From: Skermanella mucosa
GTDB taxonomy: Bacteria; Pseudomonadota; Alphaproteobacteria; Azospirillales; Azospirillaceae
Assembly: GCF_016765655.2 (NCBI RefSeq)
Contig: NZ_CP086106.1
Span: 1,362,501 to 1,426,500 of the forward strand
Direction: 5' to 3'
Length of the DNA: 64,000 bases
In this document: piece by piece, positions 9,325-17,452 of the stretch
How the letters are laid out: the number at the start of each line of letters is the position of its first letter
How positions within the stretch are numbered: position 1 is the stretch's first letter
Notes under the pieces: model-generated
Seen by the model: only the letters and a program-made list of their open reading frames with translations
What the model was told of the DNA's origin: nothing
The model's database searches: none
Position numbers and translations under genes: made by a program

Positions 9325-9965
9325 AGCATGCCGCACGCGCGCTTGACGACCGCAGGGGGAGTGTTCCGAGCCTGGACGAGCCCAATGAAGGCTATTTCCA
9401 TCCGGGCTTCCGCGCCCATGCCGTCAAGGTCCTGCTCGGCGAGCACAAGATCACCCAGCGGCCCGACGAGATGCTGGTCACCACCCTCGGTTCCTGCATC
9501 GCCGCCTGCGTCCGCGATCCGATCCTGGGCCTTGGCGGCATGAACCATTTCCTGCTGCCGGAAGCCCCCGCTGGGAACGACGGCGGGGTCAACGCCGCCG
9601 CGCGGTACGGCGGCGTCGCCATGGAACGCCTGATCAACGAGATCCTGCGGCGGGGCGGCCGGCGCGACCGGCTGGAGGTCAAGGTGTTCGGCGGCGCCAA
9701 GGTGATCGCCAGCAGCAATCCCATCGGGCGCCGCAACGCCGAGTTCGTGCTGGGCTTCATAGCCGCCGAAGGGCTGACGCTGGCCGCGCAGGACCTGGGA
9801 GGCACCCTCGCCCGGCGCGTCCATTATTTCCCGAACACCGGGAAGGTGATGCGTCGCCTGATCCGGCAGGAAGCGGTGGAGGACACCATCCGCAGCGAGA
9901 TGCGGTTCATGTCCGACCTGGGCGCCAAGCCGGTCGAGGGTGATATCGAGTTGTTCGGGGATTGA
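9321..9965 (+). CDS. cheD: Chemoreceptor glutamine deamidase CheD
   Basis: 214 residues. The catalytic C59 sits in TTLGSCIAAC and the catalytic H76 in GGMNHFLLP. The later strings EVKVFGGAKVI and GRRNAEFVLGFIAAEGL are also family-typical. CheD deamidates receptor glutamines and in some bacteria stimulates a CheC phosphatase; no cheC is seen here. It is somewhat longer than the minimal about 160 residues because of N- and C-terminal extensions. It overlaps both cheR and cheB, so the adaptation genes form a coupled block. Confidence 0.95.
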   Translation: MKHAARALDDRRGSVPSLDEPNEGYFHPGFRAHAVKVLLGEHKITQRPDEMLVTTLGSCIAACVRDPILGLGGMNHFLLPEAPAGNDGGVNAAARYGGVAMERLINEILRRGGRRDRLEVKVFGGAKVIASSNPIGRRNAEFVLGFIAAEGLTLAAQDLGGTLARRVHYFPNTGKVMRRLIRQEAVEDTIRSEMRFMSDLGAKPVEGDIELFGD

Positions 9966-11014
9966 TGATGGGCAAGCCGATCCGGGTCGCGATCGTGGAC
10001 GACAGCGCGCTGATGCGCCGGATGCTGACCGAAGCGCTGGCCGCCGAGCCGGGCTTCGAGGTGGTCGGTCATGCCGCCGACCCCTACGAGGCGCGGGAAA
10101 TGATCAAGTCGGCCAACCCGGACGTCCTGACACTGGACGTCGAGATGCCGCGCATGGACGGGCTGACCTTCCTGGAGAAGATCATGACGCTTCGGCCGAT
10201 GCCGGTTGTCATGGTCTCGACCCTGACCCGGGAGGGCGCCGACGCCACGGTCCGGGCCCTGGAACTGGGGGCGATCGACTGCATCGCCAAGCCCAACGGC
10301 GCCGAGGGCGAGCGCTTCGTCGACTTCCGCGACGAACTGGTCGGCAAGCTGAAGGTGGCGGCCCATGTCCGCCTGGGGCCGCCCCGGGCGAAGCCGGCGC
10401 GGGCCAAGGCGGGAGCCCGCGGCGGCGGCGGCCGACTGATCGCGCTGGGCGCCTCGACCGGCGGGGTCGAGCGCATCCGCGATATCCTGGAGGTTCTGCC
10501 GGAAGGATCGCCGCCGATCCTGATCGTCCAGCACATGGGCGCCTTCTACGTGCCGAGCTTCGCCGCCCGGCTGGACCGCCAGTCCGCGATGACCGTCAGG
10601 ATGGCCGAGTCCGGCATGCGCGTGACGGCGGGCGAGGTGCTGATAGCGCCCGGCGACCGTCACATGGCGTTGCGCCGGGACGGATTCGGCTATCTGTGCG
10701 AGATCGTCGACGGACCGCCCGTCAGCGGTCACCGGCCGTCGGTCGATGTCCTGTTCAACTCGGTCGCCGAGGTGGCCGGTGCCAACGCGGTCGGCGTGAT
10801 CCTGTCGGGGATGGGGCGCGACGGCGCATCCGGGATGGCGGCGATGCGTGCTGCCGGGGCCTGGACGATCGGGGAGAGCGAGCAGAGCTGCGTCGTCTAC
10901 GGCATGCCGCGCATGGCCAAGCTGGGCGGCGGCGTCGCCGTCGAGATGCCGCTCGGACAGATCCCGGCCGAGATGCTCCGCGCCGCGGCGGCCCCCGCAG
11001 CACGGTCGAGCTGA
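9965..11014 (+). CDS. cheB: Protein-glutamate methylesterase CheB
   Basis: 349 residues. The receiver domain (1-125) has D12/D13 and the phosphoacceptor D58 (LTLDVEMPRMDG). A short linker is followed by the methylesterase domain from about 160, with the catalytic triad in LGASTGGVE (Ser), IVQHMGAFYV (His) and SGMGRDGASGM (Asp). It removes methyl groups added by CheR and is activated by CheA. The ATG at 9965 shares one base with the cheD stop; a second ATG follows immediately at 9968 and is equally possible. Confidence 0.96.
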   Translation: MMGKPIRVAIVDDSALMRRMLTEALAAEPGFEVVGHAADPYEAREMIKSANPDVLTLDVEMPRMDGLTFLEKIMTLRPMPVVMVSTLTREGADATVRALELGAIDCIAKPNGAEGERFVDFRDELVGKLKVAAHVRLGPPRAKPARAKAGARGGGGRLIALGASTGGVERIRDILEVLPEGSPPILIVQHMGAFYVPSFAARLDRQSAMTVRMAESGMRVTAGEVLIAPGDRHMALRRDGFGYLCEIVDGPPVSGHRPSVDVLFNSVAEVAGANAVGVILSGMGRDGASGMAAMRAAGAWTIGESEQSCVVYGMPRMAKLGGGVAVEMPLGQIPAEMLRAAAAPAARSS

Positions 11015-11037
11015 TGACGGACGGGGGAGACTGACCG

Positions 11038-12231
11038 ATGTCGTTCGGATTGTTGAAGAGCATCGCCGGCAGCCGTTCCGACGCGCTGCCCGCGGCGGTC
11101 CGCCCGGTTCCGGCCCCGACACCGGCGGCGGAGCCGCCGGCCGATGCCGGGTACGACGAGTTGCTGGGCCGCTGGCTCGGCTTTTCCGAGCTTCAGAACC
11201 ATTGCCTGGACGCCCTGGCGACCGAGGTGAGGCGGACCAGCGACCTGGTCGAGTCCAGCACGCTGGAGATCAGCTCGCGGTTCCGCGATCTCGCCACCTC
11301 GGCGCGGGAGCAGACCAAGCGGGTCGAGGACATCATCGCGGTCGCCAACTCCGTCACGATCGATGGCGAAGCCATTCCGCTCGACCGCGTCGTCGCGACG
11401 ATGCAGCAGATTTTGGTTGAGATGGTGAACAACATCGTCAACCTGTCGAAGCAGGCCATGACGATGGTCTATGTGCTGGACGATGTCGTCCGGGATGTCG
11501 GCGAGGTCGAGAAGAGCATCGCCGACATCGACACCATCAACCGCCAGACCAATTTCCTGGCGCTCAACGCGACCATCGAGGCCAGCCGCGCGGGCGAGGC
11601 GGGCAGGACCTTTGCCGTGGTCGCCAACGAGGTGCGGCACCTATCCAAGGCGACCGGGGACCTTGCCGGCCGCATGCGCGACAAGGTCGGCGCGGTCGTC
11701 GTCGGCGTCCGGCGCGGCCACGAGATTCTGCGGGACATCGCCAATACCGACCTGTCGCCGCAGATGCTGGCGAAGGACCGCATCGACATGACGATGATGA
11801 GCTTGGTCGCGCAGAGCCAGCATTTCCAGAGCGTGCTCCAGGACGCCGCGCGGGTCTCGACCGAGATTTCCGCCCATATCAGCCAGGTCATCACCCGGAT
11901 GCAGTTCCAGGACTTGGCCAAGCAGCGCCTGGACCACGTGATCGACGGCATGACCGTCATGTCGAACGGCCTTGGCGAACTGGGCGCGAGGACGCGCCTG
12001 GCGTTGCCGGCCGGCGCCCAGGCGGACTTCCCGCAGGAATGGGTGGACCAGCTGCTGTCCGGCATGACCCTGAGCGAGCTTCGCCAGCGCTTCGTCCGCC
12101 GCATGCTGCTGGCGGGCTCGGCGCTGGATGCCCACGGGGCGCTGGACCACGAGACGGGCATCCCGGAGGCCGACGGCGTGGATCCGGGCCTGTCGGACGG
12201 CACGGACGACGACAATGTCGAACTGTTCTGA
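11038..12231 (+). CDS. Soluble MCP-like protein with CheZ-like motif
   Basis: 397 residues with no membrane segment and no sensory domain that I recognise. Residues about 60-150 are helical. The signalling-hairpin tip is clear near 165-195 ([17 protein letters not shown]), so it should pack with CheA/CheW arrays. Further on, residues about 283-305 read [19 protein letters not shown]. The Q-F-Q-D-L-x-x-Q core resembles the CheZ catalytic helix (QDFQDLTGQ), whose second-half glutamine attacks phospho-CheY. The C-terminus is acidic and ends in DDDNVELF. Nothing else in the cluster codes for a CheY phosphatase, so this protein may supply that function. That is an inference from one motif; the motif also occurs in other soluble MCP-like proteins. 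Confidence 0.8.
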   Translation: MSFGLLKSIAGSRSDALPAAVRPVPAPTPAAEPPADAGYDELLGRWLGFSELQNHCLDALATEVRRTSDLVESSTLEISSRFRDLATSAREQTKRVEDIIAVANSVTIDGEAIPLDRVVATMQQILVEMVNNIVNLSKQAMTMVYVLDDVVRDVGEVEKSIADIDTINRQTNFLALNATIEASRAGEAGRTFAVVANEVRHLSKATGDLAGRMRDKVGAVVVGVRRGHEILRDIANTDLSPQMLAKDRIDMTMMSLVAQSQHFQSVLQDAARVSTEISAHISQVITRMQFQDLAKQRLDHVIDGMTVMSNGLGELGARTRLALPAGAQADFPQEWVDQLLSGMTLSELRQRFVRRMLLAGSALDAHGALDHETGIPEADGVDPGLSDGTDDDNVELF

Positions 12232-12293
12232 TCGAGCGTGAGATTGCCCGGCGGCGGCAGCGCATTCTGCCATTCATGGAGCGGTGTATAGAG

Positions 12294-12599
12294 ATGGATT
12301 ACCGTATCGAGCTGGACGACCTGGAGGCGCGCATTTTCGTCACGGGCCGCCTGACCTTCAACGACCATGGCAAGGTCCGCAGCATGATCCAGGAGATGGT
12401 GCAGAGCCCTCCGAAGCGTCAGGTCATGATGATCGGCGGGCTGGAGTTCGTGGACAGCTCCGGCCTGGGCATGATCCTGGTCGCGCGCGAGGAGGTCGCC
12501 CAGGTCGACAAGAAGCTGTTCCTCCGCGGGGCGCAGGGGCAGGTCAAGCGGGTCCTTTCGGTCGCCCAGCTGGACAAGATCGTGGACATCCAGGACTGA
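12294..12599 (+). CDS. STAS-domain anti-sigma factor antagonist
   Basis: 101 residues, a single STAS domain with the SpoIIAA-type loop EFVDSSGLGMILVA; the phosphorylatable serine is S55/S56. Such proteins bind a HATPase partner when unphosphorylated and are released by phosphorylation. The kinase (12623) and two PP2C phosphatases (13342, 14581) follow directly, a complete partner-switching set. The ATG at 12294 was preferred; an in-frame ATG at 12276 would add six residues but lacks a Shine-Dalgarno sequence. Confidence 0.92.
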   Translation: MDYRIELDDLEARIFVTGRLTFNDHGKVRSMIQEMVQSPPKRQVMMIGGLEFVDSSGLGMILVAREEVAQVDKKLFLRGAQGQVKRVLSVAQLDKIVDIQD

Positions 12600-12622
12600 A
12601 GCCGATTTCGGACGAGCCGGTC

Positions 12623-13345
12623 ATGCGGGCGAGCACGCTCTACGGTGTCGGACTGACAGCCGAGCACCTCCAGGAGATCGCGACGCTGGTCGGCCGCGGC
12701 GGCTGCCCCATCGTCTGCGGGCTTCCGGGGGACGCCTGCGTCCGGATCGACGGTGCGGCCGTGCTCGCGGCCGGCCTTGACCAGGCCTGCCTGAACGAGG
12801 TCCTGGACCGGGGAGCGGGGGCCTGCATCGAGGTCGGTTCGCTCGACGCCCCGGCGGCGGCGGAATGCGTGCGGCGTGCGGCGGGCTGGACGCTGTTCCT
12901 GTCCCTGACCACGGCCAGCGCCTATCGGCTGCCCGTGGCCCACGCCGTGGTGGCCGCGATCGACGGGATCATGTCGCTCGGGCAGGAGAGGTGCTACGAC
13001 ATCGAACTGGCGCTCCAGGAGGCCGTCAGCAATGCGGTGATCCACGGCAACCTGGCCGTGTCGAGCCTGCGCGGCCCGACGCTGGCTGCGCTGGACGCCT
13101 TCTCCTGCGACATCAGCGAACGGCTGGCCGATCCGGCGCTGGCGAACCTGCGGGTCGGGATCGCCGTTTCGATCGGCGACGCGGAGTTCACCATCGAGGT
13201 GATCGACGAAGGTCCCGGTTTCGTGCCGAAGCCCCGGGCGCCGACGACGGCGAGCGGGCGGGGCATCGGCCTGATCGAGTCCTTGGCGGCCGGTTGGGAA
13301 CTGCTGGACGACGGCCGTCGGGTCCGCATGAGGTTCGCCCGATGA
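12623..13345 (+). CDS. Anti-sigma-type serine kinase (HATPase_c_2), RsbW/SpoIIAB-like
   Basis: 240 residues. The first about 95 residues are an uncharacterised domain with several cysteines (CPIVCGLPGDACV). The rest is a GHKL ATPase of the RsbW type: N box LALQEAVSNAVIHGN, G1 EVIDEGPGF, G2 SGRGIGLIESL, final strand RRVRMRFAR. It is expected to phosphorylate the STAS protein encoded 23 bp upstream and to sequester either a sigma factor or another partner. No sigma factor gene is in the window, so the output is open. The stop overlaps the next start (ATGA). Confidence 0.85.
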   Translation: MRASTLYGVGLTAEHLQEIATLVGRGGCPIVCGLPGDACVRIDGAAVLAAGLDQACLNEVLDRGAGACIEVGSLDAPAAAECVRRAAGWTLFLSLTTASAYRLPVAHAVVAAIDGIMSLGQERCYDIELALQEAVSNAVIHGNLAVSSLRGPTLAALDAFSCDISERLADPALANLRVGIAVSIGDAEFTIEVIDEGPGFVPKPRAPTTASGRGIGLIESLAAGWELLDDGRRVRMRFAR

Positions 13346-14580
13346 ACGGCGGGATGGAGATGGCCTCCGCGGCGGCGCTGACCGAGCTCCGGCAGGTCGG
13401 GATCCTCGACTGCCTGATCCTGGTGGTGGACGATACCGACTTCAACCGCACCTTGATCACGGCGATGCTGCGGCAGGCGGGGTTCCGCCGGATCGAGCAT
13501 GCGGTGGACGGCATCGACGCGCTGCGCAAGATCGACCATGAAATGCCCGATCTGGTCATCCTGGACATCGTGATGCCCGGCCTGGACGGGTTCGAGGTGT
13601 GCCGACGCCTGCGCGCCGAGGACCGCTTTGCAGACTTGCCCGTCCTTGTACAAACCGCCCTGTCCAACACCGAGGACCGCAACAAGGCCTTCCAGCTCGG
13701 CACCACCGACCTGATCACCAAGCCGATCGACCGCAACGAGTTGCTGGCCCGGGTCCGCATCCATCTGGAGAACCGGATGCTGATCCAGGACCTCCAGCTT
13801 TACCGCACCCGGCTGGAGAACGAGCTGGCCATGGCGCGGGAGATGTACGGCCACCTGCTGCCGACCGCGGCGATCTTCGACCAGATCAGCCGCGACAGCG
13901 GCGTGCGGATCCGTCATCACCGGGCGGTCTCATCCGAACTGGGCGGCGACATCTGGGGCGTCATCCCGCTGCCGGAGGGACGCTTTGGACTCTATCTGCT
14001 GGACATGACCGGGACCGGCGTGTCGGCGGCCTTGAACGCGTTCCGCATGCATACCGTGCTCCATGAACTTGCGCCGTTGGCATCATATCCCTCCCGCTTC
14101 CTGACCGAGGCCAATGCGCGGGCCGTCGGGCTTTTCGAATCGGACGAGCGGGCGGCGATGATCTATGGCGTGGTCGACCCGATCGCCGGGACCTTTTCCT
14201 ACACCACCGCGTCGGCCCGGCGGCCGATCCTGGTCCGGCGCGGCTCCGACATGGCGACCCTGGGCGAGGCCGACGGCGCGCCGGTCGGCCATGCCGCCGG
14301 GAGCGTCTACCGCACCCGCACCCTGGCGTTCGGTCCGGGCGCCATGCTGCTGCTCTACAACAATGCCGTGCTGACGGCCCTGCCGGGCGACGGCGGCCGG
14401 GCGGCGGAACGGGCGCTCGCCGACCTCGCGGTTCCGGCCCTCCAAGCGCCCGGCCTGGACGAGGCCCATGACCGCATGGTCGCAGCACTCGCCCAAGCGG
14501 TCGGCGACCGGCCGGGGCAGGACATGACCCTGGTCTTCCTGGCCAAGGACGCTTGTACGCCTCCCTGGGCGGAGCGGTAG
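13342..14580 (+). CDS. Response regulator with degenerate SpoIIE-type PP2C domain
   Basis: 412 residues: a receiver domain (about 25-145, phosphoacceptor D75 in VILDIVMPGLDG), a coiled linker (LENRMLIQDLQLYRTRLENE), then a SpoIIE/PP2C fold (about 180-405). D221 of the first metal motif is kept, but its GHG is G224-T225-G226. The usual YSDG metal motif is Y339-N340-N341-A342, so at least one Asp ligand is gone. The tandem paralog at 14581 has intact motifs. The phosphatase is therefore probably weak or inactive, perhaps a regulatory or binding subunit. Start ATG overlaps the kinase stop. Confidence 0.88.
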   Translation: MNGGMEMASAAALTELRQVGILDCLILVVDDTDFNRTLITAMLRQAGFRRIEHAVDGIDALRKIDHEMPDLVILDIVMPGLDGFEVCRRLRAEDRFADLPVLVQTALSNTEDRNKAFQLGTTDLITKPIDRNELLARVRIHLENRMLIQDLQLYRTRLENELAMAREMYGHLLPTAAIFDQISRDSGVRIRHHRAVSSELGGDIWGVIPLPEGRFGLYLLDMTGTGVSAALNAFRMHTVLHELAPLASYPSRFLTEANARAVGLFESDERAAMIYGVVDPIAGTFSYTTASARRPILVRRGSDMATLGEADGAPVGHAAGSVYRTRTLAFGPGAMLLLYNNAVLTALPGDGGRAAERALADLAVPALQAPGLDEAHDRMVAALAQAVGDRPGQDMTLVFLAKDACTPPWAER

Positions 14581-15759
14581 ATGAGCAGGTCAGCCTCCGC
14601 GTCGGTCAATATCCGGAACGCCCGGATCCTGGTGGTCGACGACAACCGGGTGAACCGCCACCTGCTGGTCGCCGTGCTCCAGCGCGGCGGCTTTCCCAAT
14701 GTCGAGATGGCAGAGGACGGGATCGACGCCCTGGCCAAGATCGAAACGAATGCGCCCGACCTGATCCTGCTCGACCTGATGATGCCGAAGCTGGACGGCT
14801 TCGAGGTGTGCCGCAGGCTGCGAACCGATCCCAACCGCCGCGACCTGCCGATCCTGGTCCAGAGCAGCCTGTCGGGCTCCGAGGATCGGACCCGCGCCTT
14901 CTCGGTCGGAGCGACCGATTTCGTCAGCAAGCCGATCAACGCGACCGAACTGCTGTCCCGCGTCCGCATCCACCTGGAGAACCAGGCGCTGCTGCGCGAC
15001 CTGCAAGGCTATCGCCGCCGCCGCCAGGGCGAGCTGGCGCTGGCGCGGAGCATGCAGGAACGGCTGCTGCCGGCCCCCTCGCGGCTGCGGGAGACCGAGG
15101 CCGACCTGGGCCTGAGCCTGTCGGCCCATTTCGAGCCGTCCTCGGAACTGGGCGGCGACTTCTGGGACCTGCGGCGCGACGGGCGCGGCAGGCTGATCGT
15201 CTGGCTGGTCGATTTCTCCGGCCACGGCGTCGGCGCGGCGCTCAACACTTTCAGATTGCACGCGATCCTGCGGCAGATGGACCTGAACGATTTCGACCCC
15301 GCCGACCATCTGCGCGAGGTCAATGAACGGGTCTGTCCGCTCCTGCGCAGCGGCCAGTTCGCGACCATGCTGGTCGGCGTGATCGATGCCGAGAACAACA
15401 CGTTCCACTATGCCTCTGCCGGGGCGCCGGCGCCGATGGTCTGGCAGGCGGGCGACGCCGTGCCGGAGTTCGGCGACAGCAGCGGCTTGCCGGTCGGCAT
15501 CCTGGCCTCGGCCCGTTACCAGAACCGCGACCTGGCCCTGCCGGTCGGCGGAAGGCTGTTCCTTTACAGCGACGGCGCCAGCGAGCTGTGGACCGCCGAG
15601 GATACCGTGCTGGGCGAGGAGGGTCTGCTCGACCTCGTCCGCGGGCACATGCACCAGGAGGAGGATGCCGGCTTCCTGGCCGGCCTGCTCGGCTCCCTCA
15701 CCGCGCTGGGAAGCTTCGACGACGACGTGACCGCGCTGGTGCTGACCCGCCGGGCATGA
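14581..15759 (+). CDS. Response regulator with SpoIIE-type PP2C phosphatase domain
   Basis: 392 residues, tandem paralog of the preceding gene and starting on the base after its stop. The receiver has the phosphoacceptor D65 (LLDLMMPKLDG). The linker LENQALLRDLQGYRRRRQGE is a coiled coil. The PP2C domain keeps all hallmark motifs: SELGGDFWDL, VDFSGHGVGAALN, FLYSDGASEL and FDDDVTALVLT. Known RsbU/RssB-like proteins of this build dephosphorylate a STAS antagonist when their receiver is phosphorylated; the likely substrate is the STAS protein at 12294, and CheA is a candidate phosphodonor. It ends 12 bp before the convergent DUF455 gene. Confidence 0.92.
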   Translation: MSRSASASVNIRNARILVVDDNRVNRHLLVAVLQRGGFPNVEMAEDGIDALAKIETNAPDLILLDLMMPKLDGFEVCRRLRTDPNRRDLPILVQSSLSGSEDRTRAFSVGATDFVSKPINATELLSRVRIHLENQALLRDLQGYRRRRQGELALARSMQERLLPAPSRLRETEADLGLSLSAHFEPSSELGGDFWDLRRDGRGRLIVWLVDFSGHGVGAALNTFRLHAILRQMDLNDFDPADHLREVNERVCPLLRSGQFATMLVGVIDAENNTFHYASAGAPAPMVWQAGDAVPEFGDSSGLPVGILASARYQNRDLALPVGGRLFLYSDGASELWTAEDTVLGEEGLLDLVRGHMHQEEDAGFLAGLLGSLTALGSFDDDVTALVLTRRA

Positions 15760-15771
15760 CGCGATCGATCG

Positions 15772-16572
15772 TCAGTCGTCGGCGATCGGGTCGTAGAAGG
15801 CGGCGGAGAAACCCGCCTTGTCCCGGCTTTCCTCGTTGAAGGGACGCTTCAATCCGCCCTTGAAATGGGTGCGGACGAGGTTCTGCCAAGTGGGAATCGG
15901 CGGGACGTCCAGTTTGTCGCAGACATGCTCGAACCAGCGCCGGCCGGCGGCCACGTGGGTGATCTCGTCGTCGTGGATGATCTGGAGCGCGTCGGCGCCG
16001 GCGTCGTCGCCGACGGTGCGGAGGTTCCGGATCATGGCGGGCGTCACGTCCAGCCCGCGCGCCTCCAGCACCAGCGGCACGATGGCGAGGCGGGCGGCGA
16101 GGTCGTGGGCGGTGTCCCGGCTGGCCTGCCACAGCCCGTCATGGGCGGGCAGGGCGCCGTAATGGCTGCCCAGGTCGGCCAAGCGGCCGCATAGCATGTC
16201 GAAATGCCGCGCCTCGTCGTCGGCGACCTGGACCCAGTCGTCGGTGAAACCCTTGGGCATTTCCGCGCCGAAGCGGGCGACGATGTCCCAGGACAGGTCG
16301 ATGGCGTTCAGCTCGATATGGGCGAGCGCGTGGATCAGCGCGGTCCGCCCGGCGACGCTGCCGGCCTTGCGGCGCGGCGGCATGTCGCGCGGCTGGCGAA
16401 GCTCCGGATAGTCCGGACGCGCCGGCCGGTCGGGCGGGACCGGCGGGCCGGGCGGCTCGATCCCGGCCAGCGCGCCGGTCCGCCACTCCTCGGCGAAGCG
16501 GCGGGAGAGGCGGACCTTCTCGGCAGGATCGGCGGTGGTCAGGACGGTGACGGCGGCAGACCGGATGCTCAT
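15772..16572 (-). CDS. DUF455 ferritin-like protein
   Basis: 266 residues. The helical core carries the paired ExxH-type motifs of ferritin-like di-iron folds: LAHIELNAIDLSWD, VADDEARHF and later IIHDDEITHVAAG. This matches the DUF455 family, whose function is not established; some members are annotated as tRNA hydroxylase-like by fold only. The Pro-rich stretch near residues 40-60 is a linker. It is transcribed away from cysQ, which lies 10 bp upstream on the same strand, so the two probably share a promoter. Confidence 0.88.
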   Translation of the reverse strand: MSIRSAAVTVLTTADPAEKVRLSRRFAEEWRTGALAGIEPPGPPVPPDRPARPDYPELRQPRDMPPRRKAGSVAGRTALIHALAHIELNAIDLSWDIVARFGAEMPKGFTDDWVQVADDEARHFDMLCGRLADLGSHYGALPAHDGLWQASRDTAHDLAARLAIVPLVLEARGLDVTPAMIRNLRTVGDDAGADALQIIHDDEITHVAAGRRWFEHVCDKLDVPPIPTWQNLVRTHFKGGLKRPFNEESRDKAGFSAAFYDPIADD

Positions 16573-16582
16573 TGTATGATGT

Positions 16583-17383
16583 TCAGCGGCGCCCGTAGGC
16601 GATGAACTCCCCGTTCAGGAAGTCCGGCTTGCCGTAGCCCAGCGGCTTGCCGTCGGGGGTCTCGATGGAGCCGCCGGCCGCCAGCAGGATGGCGTGGCCG
16701 GCCGCCGTGTCCCACTCGCAGGTCGGGCCGAAGCGGGGATAGATATCGACCTCGCCCCGGGCGATCAGGCAGAACTTGAGCGCGCTGCTGGAGTGGCGGT
16801 GCTCCTTCACCAGCTTGCCTTCCAGGAACTTGTCGAGCCGTTCGCGGTCGCCGTGGCGGCGGCTGGACAGGACCACCAGCCCGTCCGGCGGAACCATGCG
16901 GGCGGAGATCGGCACGTCGCCGCGGCCCTGGACGCAGTGGACGGCGGTGCCGGGACCGGCCGCCGCATAGAGGTCGCCGTCCACCGGCAGGTACATGACG
17001 CCCAGGACCGGGACGCCGTCCTTCACCAGCCCGATATTCACGGTGAACTCGCCGGTGTGCTCGACGAAGCTGCGCGTGCCGTCCAGCGGATCGACCAGCC
17101 AATAGGTGCCGTGGTCGCCCGGCGGGGACTTGCCGGCGGCGTGCTGCTCCTCCGAGATGGCGGGAATGTCCGGAGTCAGGTGGTGCAGGGCCGGCAGGAT
17201 GACGGCTTCGGCGGCGTGGTCGGCGGCGGTCACCGGACTGCCGTCGGACTTGACGTGGGCGGTCACCGTGTCCGTGTAATACCGGAGTATGACCTGACCG
17301 GCCTCCCGCGCGATGGTGCGCACGGCCGGAAGCAACTTGGCAAAGCCGTGATCCAGGCTCTGATCCGCCCTACGATCTGACAT
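16583..17383 (-). CDS. cysQ: 3'(2'),5'-bisphosphate nucleotidase CysQ
   Basis: 266 residues of the inositol monophosphatase superfamily. Motif 1 reads VDPLDGTRSFVEHTGEF (metal-binding D-x-L-D-G-T), preceded by AISEEQ; motif 2 is CEWDTAAGHAILLAAGG. CysQ removes the 3'-phosphate of PAP/PAPS, recycling nucleotide from sulfate assimilation. The ATG at 17381-17383 has a GGGGGA Shine-Dalgarno sequence; an in-frame GTG six codons upstream is less likely. It is the first gene of a probable two-gene unit with the DUF455 gene. Confidence 0.93.
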   Translation of the reverse strand: MSDRRADQSLDHGFAKLLPAVRTIAREAGQVILRYYTDTVTAHVKSDGSPVTAADHAAEAVILPALHHLTPDIPAISEEQHAAGKSPPGDHGTYWLVDPLDGTRSFVEHTGEFTVNIGLVKDGVPVLGVMYLPVDGDLYAAAGPGTAVHCVQGRGDVPISARMVPPDGLVVLSSRRHGDRERLDKFLEGKLVKEHRHSSSALKFCLIARGEVDIYPRFGPTCEWDTAAGHAILLAAGGSIETPDGKPLGYGKPDFLNGEFIAYGRR

Positions 17384-17452
17384 GAGTCCCCCAAAGGTCA
17401 CAAGATAGGGAGCATACGCCCCCGCGCGACCCTTGGGGAACCCCCGCCGACG

